Source: an uncultured Veillonella sp. (GTDB lineage Bacteria; Bacillota; Negativicutes; Veillonellales; Veillonellaceae). Taken from it: 8,255 bases of DNA. The position numbers and the translations under genes are program-made. Position 1 is the first letter of the stretch, and every line of letters starts with the position of its first letter. Of this stretch, positions 7,201-8,255 are shown one piece after another. The stretch covers positions 1 to 8,255 of the forward strand of contig CAAEOZ010000268.1 in assembly GCA_900757715.1 (NCBI GenBank), given 5' to 3'. The notes below the pieces were generated by a model, which worked only from the letters and a program-made list of their open reading frames with translations, was not told the DNA's origin and searched no databases.

Positions 7201-7448
7201 GCTTAAAATGGGGGATTATTGATGTTATCAGTAATGACGAAATATTAGATCTATTTTCTCGACATACGGCTGGTAAACAGGATTTAGATAGTACTGGTAG
7301 AATTAGTAAGCTAAAAAAAGATGCACGTGCAGAATATCAAGCAAAAGCACAAGATGCGGATATTGTAAGCCTTAATAAAATTAAATATGGTAATGAACTT
7401 GTGGCGGCTTTATATAAATTTGCAGATTCTTATGTAAATGAAAGGTAG
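4221..7448 (+). CDS. hsdR: Type I restriction endonuclease, R (motor/nuclease) subunit
   Basis: The protein has 1075 aa, full length for an EcoR124-like (type IC-like) HsdR. The N-terminal PD-(D/E)xK nuclease domain has D160, E174 and K176 in FD...QIEEK, with the 14- and 2-residue spacings known from EcoR124I, and QMHQY at 188-192 as the QxxxY motif. The SF2 helicase motor follows: Walker A TTGSGKT (315-321), DRxxLxxQ (345-352), DEAH (425-428), TGTP (452-455), DQLLTGFDAP (686-695) and QAYSRTNR (713-720). The roughly 350-residue C-terminal helical part should contact the methylase core. All catalytic residues are present, so the protein looks active: ATP-driven translocation and cleavage of unmethylated DNA in complex with HsdM2S. 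The start ATG follows GGGAG (4207-4211). The gene is flanked by S-type genes on both sides, and no hsdM is visible. Confidence 0.96.
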   Translation: MTELEFENKLIEQLSTGIVTNTANSNQIGDTIDAYGNMKVYKSKLWKYEPTIKTTEALWDNFRKILYQLNQNQLTQPLSDTEFKQVQKVINELYTPYQAGQFLYGINGVSQVEVDLDDGRHVFLTVFDQKQIGAGNTVYQVVSQIKREPQIAGRPERRFDTTLLINGLPIIQIEEKSVKHHVDEALNQMHQYIQEKQYSDIFSTVQILVAMTPNRIKYMANTTADLFNKDFAFEWQNPNDNKVVRNWTTFADMFLSIPMAHQMSTLFTILDGTKNKQMLKVMRPYQVYATKAVLNELKRADFDLPINKLGYVWHTTGSGKTITSFKTAWLASRMPNVDKVVFVVDRIALTKQTEANYKAYDPEGSIDIDGKQFDTVGGTENTSALKRKLNEKGYGIIVTSVQKLNTLINRKDFVVPKKNFVFIVDEAHRSTGGESFEDLQKVFKGAAWVGYTGTPMFDKVVGKKGTKTHEVFGKLLHAYTIREAIADKNVLGFKVDFETTIAEDQMKQEYLPKFYKAQYPDWNEQDIERKIANLTDNDMDDMIEPSFYDNNPNHVRLVVEDIFKNWRNRSNDGAYNAMLTTHVGGNKPSTPMALMYFEEFERVNQERQKQGLPTLKVGITFSMSTNNSDNQLTTNDGLLCAMKHYNKMFGTSFGLDDVSGYTQDLTTRLNRTAQDGQYLDIVIVVDQLLTGFDAPQLNTLYVDRTLKDAMLIQAYSRTNRIADNQGKPWGRIVNYRWPAKNEELMNRALSIYANKHSADVQDTLVDTKVLVDSGVLAKPFKEQFEEVRQVVDRLADMTDNFTEVPASEAKQEEMFNLMRTYSAGMSKLKQYDPDVVNGEDIGFDYDNPDELVTLLGMTPEQEEMLTTSLYNDLKERIAENHDVPVAQIELRMIHVKQISVNYDYLTELIEALMNAVHEKRMDVAADYREKINDFAMALDDRQYAKQINNAVDAIYKGTYPPEGKEIQYPVKLTSLEVIEDVNTMIMKDDIFDFRLKWGIIDVISNDEILDLFSRHTAGKQDLDSTGRISKLKKDARAEYQAKAQDADIVSLNKIKYGNELVAALYKFADSYVNER

Positions 7449-7480
7449 TGTTGTTATGATAAAAGGGAAGCGAGATTGTG

Positions 7481-8255
7481 ATGAGTAAAGAAAAACGGAG
7501 AGTACCTAAATTACGATTCCCAGGATTTACTGAAGATTGGGAACAGCGTAAGTTAGGTAGTATTGGCTCAACATATACTGGATTATCAGGTAAAACAAAA
7601 GAAGATTTTGGACACGGTGAGGCACAATATATTACATATTTAAATGTATTTCAAAATACAGTCTCGGATATAACTATGACTGATAAGGTGAAAATAGACA
7701 CAGCACAAAATGAGGTGAAATACGGGGATGTATTATTTACTACATCATCTGAAACACCAGAAGAAGTTGGTATGTCCTCAGTATGGCTGGGAGATTCACC
7801 TAATACTTATTTAAACAGCTTTTGTTTTGGTTTTAGACCTAATCAGAAAATTGATCCATATTTTTTAGGATACTCATTACGTGCGCCATATATGAGAAAC
7901 AAGATTAAGATTCTGGCTCAAGGTATATCACGGTATAATATTTCAAAAAATAAAGTAATGGAACTTGAGATCAGCTTGCCAAATAATGAGGAACAAAAGT
8001 TATTAGGGATCTTCTTACAGCGTATTGATTTGATTATTACCCTTCATCAGCGTAAGTTAAATAATATTAAATTAAAGAAAAAAGCGTTGCTTCAGAAACT
8101 TTTCCCGAAAAATGGAGAACGATATCCTGAACTTCGGTTTCCAGGATTTACTGATGCTTGGGAACAGCGTAAGTTGAGTGAAGTTGTAACATCTTATTCA
8201 GGTGGCACGCCAACAGCTTCAAAAAAAGAATATTATGGTGGTGATATTCCATTTA
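7481..8255 (+). CDS. hsdS: Type I restriction specificity subunit HsdS (3' truncated by window)
   Basis: 258 codons are visible, running open to the window edge. The protein starts MSKEKRRVPKLRFPGF, the typical N-terminus of Firmicute type IC-like HsdS. TRD1 spans about 21-168 and ends with the motif GISRYNISKNKVMELEISLP (148-167). The central conserved helix spans about 169-208 (EEQKLLGIFLQRIDLII, then RKLNNIKLKKKALLQKLF). PELRFPGFTDAWEQRKL at 216-232 then opens TRD2, which begins SGGTPTASKKEYYGGDIPF, a common TRD start. Each TRD reads one half of a bipartite target and the subunit positions two HsdM. The gene begins 32 bases after the hsdR stop; AGGGAAG at 7464-7470 is the likely ribosome site, and GTG 7478 is an alternative start one codon earlier. 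hsdM may follow. Roughly 150 residues are expected beyond the window. Confidence 0.93.
   Translation, partial: MSKEKRRVPKLRFPGFTEDWEQRKLGSIGSTYTGLSGKTKEDFGHGEAQYITYLNVFQNTVSDITMTDKVKIDTAQNEVKYGDVLFTTSSETPEEVGMSSVWLGDSPNTYLNSFCFGFRPNQKIDPYFLGYSLRAPYMRNKIKILAQGISRYNISKNKVMELEISLPNNEEQKLLGIFLQRIDLIITLHQRKLNNIKLKKKALLQKLFPKNGERYPELRFPGFTDAWEQRKLSEVVTSYSGGTPTASKKEYYGGDIPF
7505..7555 (+). repeat. HsdS inter-TRD homology repeat, copy 1
   Basis: These 51 bases encode PKLRFPGFTEDWEQRKL ahead of TRD1. They recur in frame 621 bases (207 codons) later at 8126-8176, with 43 of 51 identical by eye and a shared run of 18 bases (TTGGGAACAGCGTAAGTT). Confidence 0.88.
8126..8176 (+). repeat. HsdS inter-TRD homology repeat, copy 2
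   Basis: This copy encodes PELRFPGFTDAWEQRKL ahead of TRD2 and is the partner of 7505-7555. Such repeats give HsdS its internal pseudo-symmetry and are known places for homologous exchange of TRDs between hsdS alleles. Confidence 0.88.

Noticed and set aside
7456..7488. A ten-codon ORF starting ATG 7456 and overlapping the hsdS start.
   Set aside because: It is very short, with no clear ribosome site or recognisable peptide. A coupling leader is possible, but nothing in the sequence distinguishes it from chance.

Overview
The window looks like chromosomal DNA of an AT-rich diderm Firmicute of the Negativicutes, most likely Veillonella. This is an inference from the style of the L20 tail, from the low G+C, and from a run of small Sec-exported proteins resembling those annotated as hypothetical in that group; no marker in the window proves the genus.

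Layout. Positions 1-97 hold the last 31 codons of rplT (ribosomal protein L20), followed by a strong intrinsic terminator. From 239 to 3474 there are four unrelated genes, each encoding a protein with an N-terminal signal peptide: a 160-aa unknown; a 213-aa DUF4163/DUF3298 (RsiV/PdaC-like) protein; on the minus strand, an 89-aa Asn/Cys-rich peptide with a cysteine about every eight residues; and a 443-aa unknown. The last 82 bp of the rplT end, with its terminator, occurs a second time just after the 160-aa gene. That gene therefore sits between two copies of the rplT tail, as if it had been inserted or duplicated into the 3' flank of a conserved ribosomal operon. A 22-bp element lies at nearly the same distance upstream of the 160-aa and 443-aa genes and is probably a shared promoter or operator.

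A strong terminator at 3551-3596 separates this secreted-protein patch from a type I restriction-modification operon. It contains a short single-TRD specificity-like protein (GTG start), hsdR (1075 aa, all nuclease and helicase motifs present, starting one base after the short gene's stop), and a conventional two-TRD hsdS that runs off the window end. HsdR cuts and translocates DNA. HsdS supplies target recognition and would dock onto HsdM. No hsdM lies in the window, so it must be downstream or elsewhere. The extra half-size S protein ahead of hsdR is the unusual part of this operon.

There is no gene-free stretch longer than 300 bases. The longest, 722-989, holds the duplicated terminator and an AT-rich leader. 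I saw no tRNA, rRNA, CRISPR array, transposase or integrase.
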